Shown one piece after another: positions 62,529-64,000 of a stretch of DNA of 64,000 bases (positions within the stretch are counted from its first letter, which is position 1; each line of letters opens with the position of its first letter). A program made the position numbers and the translations under genes. Where the stretch lies: positions 310,001 to 374,000 of the forward strand of contig NZ_BMPW01000008.1 of NCBI RefSeq assembly GCF_014647795.1. Reading direction: 5' to 3'. The stretch comes from Actinoplanes campanulatus (GTDB taxonomy: Bacteria; Actinomycetota; Actinomycetes; Mycobacteriales; Micromonosporaceae). A model generated the notes under the pieces. That model was given only the letters and a program-made list of their open reading frames with translations. It searched no databases and had not been told where the DNA came from.

Positions 62529-62547
62529 TATGGTTAGCCTTCCCTAA
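62529..62547 (+). promoter_or_regulatory. DtxR/IdeR-type iron box
   Basis: TATGGTTAGCCTTCCCTAA matches the consensus TTAGGTTAGGCTAACCTAA closely in its core (about 16 of 19 in the variant consensus), within the dyad TGGTTAG/CTAACCA (62531-62550). It sits 19-33 bp upstream of the binding-protein start and would repress the importer when iron is plentiful. Confidence 0.7.
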
Positions 62548-62580
62548 CCAATGATCCGAGCATGAATGGACGGCCCCCCG

Positions 62581-63585
62581 ATGCACACCTGGCGTTCGAT
62601 CCTGGCCGTCGCGACAGTCGGCGTGCTGCTCGCCGGTTGCGGCGGCGGCACCGATGAGCCCGAGACCCCCGCGGCGGCCGGACCCTGGTCCTTCAAGAGC
62701 GGCAACGGCGAGACCGTGACGGCCGAGAAGACCCCCACCCGGATCATCGCGCACGCCGGTGAGGCGGCCGCCCTGATGTCGTTCGGGATCAAACCGGTCG
62801 GCATCTACGCCGACGAGCCGGTCAAGACCGACGCGAACCTCAAGAACCTCGACCTGACCGGGATCACCGTCCTCGGCGAGGAGTGGGGCAAGATCGACGT
62901 GGAGAAGGCGGCCTCGCTCGCCCCGGATCTGATCGTCGGCGACTGGTGGCCGGTCGAGAAGGCGTACTCCGGCCTGGAGGAGGGCGTCGACGAGAAGAGC
63001 AAGAAGCTCACCGAGCTCGCGCCGATCGTGGGTGTCACCCAGGGTGAGTCGATCGCCGACCTCGCCGAGGGCTACGAGGCGCTGGCGAAGAGCCTCGGCG
63101 CCAAGGTCGACGACCCGAAGATCGCCGAGAACAAGCAGCGGTACGAGAAGGCCGTCACCGCGTTCAAGGCGGCCACCGCCGCGAAGCCGAACCTGACCGC
63201 GGCCGGGATGTCGCCGACCGACGAGAAGGTGTACGTCGCCAACCCGAAGTACGCCCCCGAGCTGCTCGACTTCCAGCGCTGGGGCCTCATGGTGATGAAC
63301 CCCGCGACACCGGACGCGGACTTCCCCTACTGGGAGACGCTGAGCTGGGAGAACGCCGACAAGTACCAGCCCGACCTGATCCTCTGGGACGGGCGCGCCT
63401 ACAAGGACACGCTGAACGCCGAGTTCGGTAAGAAGCAGCCGACCTGGTTCGAGGTGAAGGCGGCCAAGGCCGGTGCGGTCGTCTCCTGGCCGGCGTACTG
63501 GCTGCACACCTACGGCGACTTCGCGACCGAGCTGGAGAAGCTGACCACCGCGATCAACGGCGCTGATGAGAACATCGGCTCCTAG
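62581..63585 (+). CDS. Ferric-siderophore ABC transporter binding lipoprotein
   Basis: 334 residues (ATG 62566 would add five). Lipobox LLAGC, FecB/FepB-like core: TPTRIIAHAGEAAALMSFGI, GEEWGKIDVEKAASLAPDLIVG, and late QPDLILWDGRAYK. Binds an iron-siderophore complex at the cell surface. Iron box upstream. The next permease start lies within its last 20 bp. Confidence 0.88.
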   Translation: MHTWRSILAVATVGVLLAGCGGGTDEPETPAAAGPWSFKSGNGETVTAEKTPTRIIAHAGEAAALMSFGIKPVGIYADEPVKTDANLKNLDLTGITVLGEEWGKIDVEKAASLAPDLIVGDWWPVEKAYSGLEEGVDEKSKKLTELAPIVGVTQGESIADLAEGYEALAKSLGAKVDDPKIAENKQRYEKAVTAFKAATAAKPNLTAAGMSPTDEKVYVANPKYAPELLDFQRWGLMVMNPATPDADFPYWETLSWENADKYQPDLILWDGRAYKDTLNAEFGKKQPTWFEVKAAKAGAVVSWPAYWLHTYGDFATELEKLTTAINGADENIGS

Positions 63586-64000
63586 GCGCGCCCTCGGGCT
63601 CGTCGCGCTCTGCGCCATCCTGGCCGTCGTCGCGTTCCTCAGCGTCACCCAGGGCTCCCGGTCGATCGACCTGCCGGAGGTCCTGCGGGCGCTGGGGAAC
63701 CTCGGCGGCGACCAGACGATCGACAGCACCGTCACGATCGAACTGCGGGTGCCTCGTACGCTGCTCGGGATCCTCGCCGGGGCCGCGCTCGGCGTAGCCG
63801 GCGCCATCCTCCAGGGAGTGACCCGCAACCCGCTCGCCGACGCCGGGATCATGGGCATCAACGCGGGCGCGGCCGCGAGCGTCGTCTTCGCCGTCACGGT
63901 GCTCGGCATCCGCGGGATCGGCGTCTCCGTGTGGTTCGCGTTCGCCGGGGCGGCGGCCGCCACCGTGCTGGTCTACTCGATCGCGTCGATGGGCCGCGAG
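63566..64000 (+). CDS. FecCD-type iron-siderophore permease, 5' part
   Basis: 145 codons from the ATG at 63566, running off the right edge. LGLVALCAILAVVAFLSVTQGS (helix 1), VPRTLLGILAGAALGVAGA and the FecCD signature NPLADAGIMGINAGAAAS. It overlaps the binding-protein gene by 20 bp, in another frame. The second permease and ATPase are expected beyond the window. Confidence 0.9.
   Translation, partial: MRTSAPRRALGLVALCAILAVVAFLSVTQGSRSIDLPEVLRALGNLGGDQTIDSTVTIELRVPRTLLGILAGAALGVAGAILQGVTRNPLADAGIMGINAGAAASVVFAVTVLGIRGIGVSVWFAFAGAAAATVLVYSIASMGRE

Overview
The window is about 71-73% G+C by eye. It has actinomycete-style gene structure: GTG and TTG starts, ATGA stop/start overlaps, ECF sigma factors, an RskA-type anti-sigma factor, a BTAD/NB-ARC/TPR regulator, a DtxR-type iron box and secreted sugar hydrolases. 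It most resembles a soil actinomycete of the Actinoplanes/Micromonospora kind; that placement is inference. There is no rRNA, canonical tRNA, CRISPR array, insertion sequence or polyketide/nonribosomal peptide cluster.

Layout. 0-9 kb: a left-edge gene fragment facing a ketopantoate-reductase-like gene with a palindromic operator; a SigE-type sigma factor with a membrane beta-propeller-like partner; a mannonate dehydratase whose catalytic residue numbers match the family exactly; a secreted hydrolase; two PH-domain proteins; an ECF41 (SigJ) sigma factor coupled to an FAD oxidoreductase with a recognisable ECF41 promoter; and an M23 lipoprotein. 9-15.6 kb: a tightly coupled operon (GntR regulator, ferredoxin, NitT/TauT-type ABC importer, AprA-like flavoprotein fused to HEAT repeats), probably importing and reducing an unknown, perhaps sulfur-containing, substrate.

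16.1-17.2 kb is the most unusual part. A conserved protein of unknown function is followed on the same strand by two RNAs that fold as circularly permuted tRNA mimics, the architecture of bacterial YrlA-type Y RNAs, and then by a 13-bp terminator hairpin. No Ro60/TROVE gene is present. 17.2-18.1 kb and 43.0-43.9 kb hold two copies of a composite inverted-repeat element, with a lone arm at 24.9 kb.

18-31 kb: an aminotransferase/GNAT pair, an EamA exporter with its divergent LysR regulator, the large BTAD regulator divergent from an AhpD-like/ABM pair, a ParB-like small protein, a SigK/RskA/kinase/CHRD/sortase envelope operon, and a SUFU-domain protein. 31-42 kb: secreted alpha-amylase, OpuC-type osmoprotectant importer, M23 peptidase, orphan NMT1-type binding protein, lactonase-like amidohydrolase, beta-helix protein, and a fusion of a siderophore-interacting protein with an O-methyltransferase-like domain. 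44-51 kb: amidohydrolase, two tandem helical-repeat giants and PPK2. 51-64 kb: fungalysin-like M36 protease, subtilase remnant, two-component system, membrane protein, polysaccharide deacetylase, chemoreceptor, TylF-like methyltransferase, GH11 xylanase with xylanase-type operators, and the start of an iron-regulated ferric-siderophore importer that runs off the right edge.

Together the genes suggest a soil saprophyte: extracellular starch, xylan and protein degradation, osmoprotectant and iron uptake, and many envelope-stress regulators.
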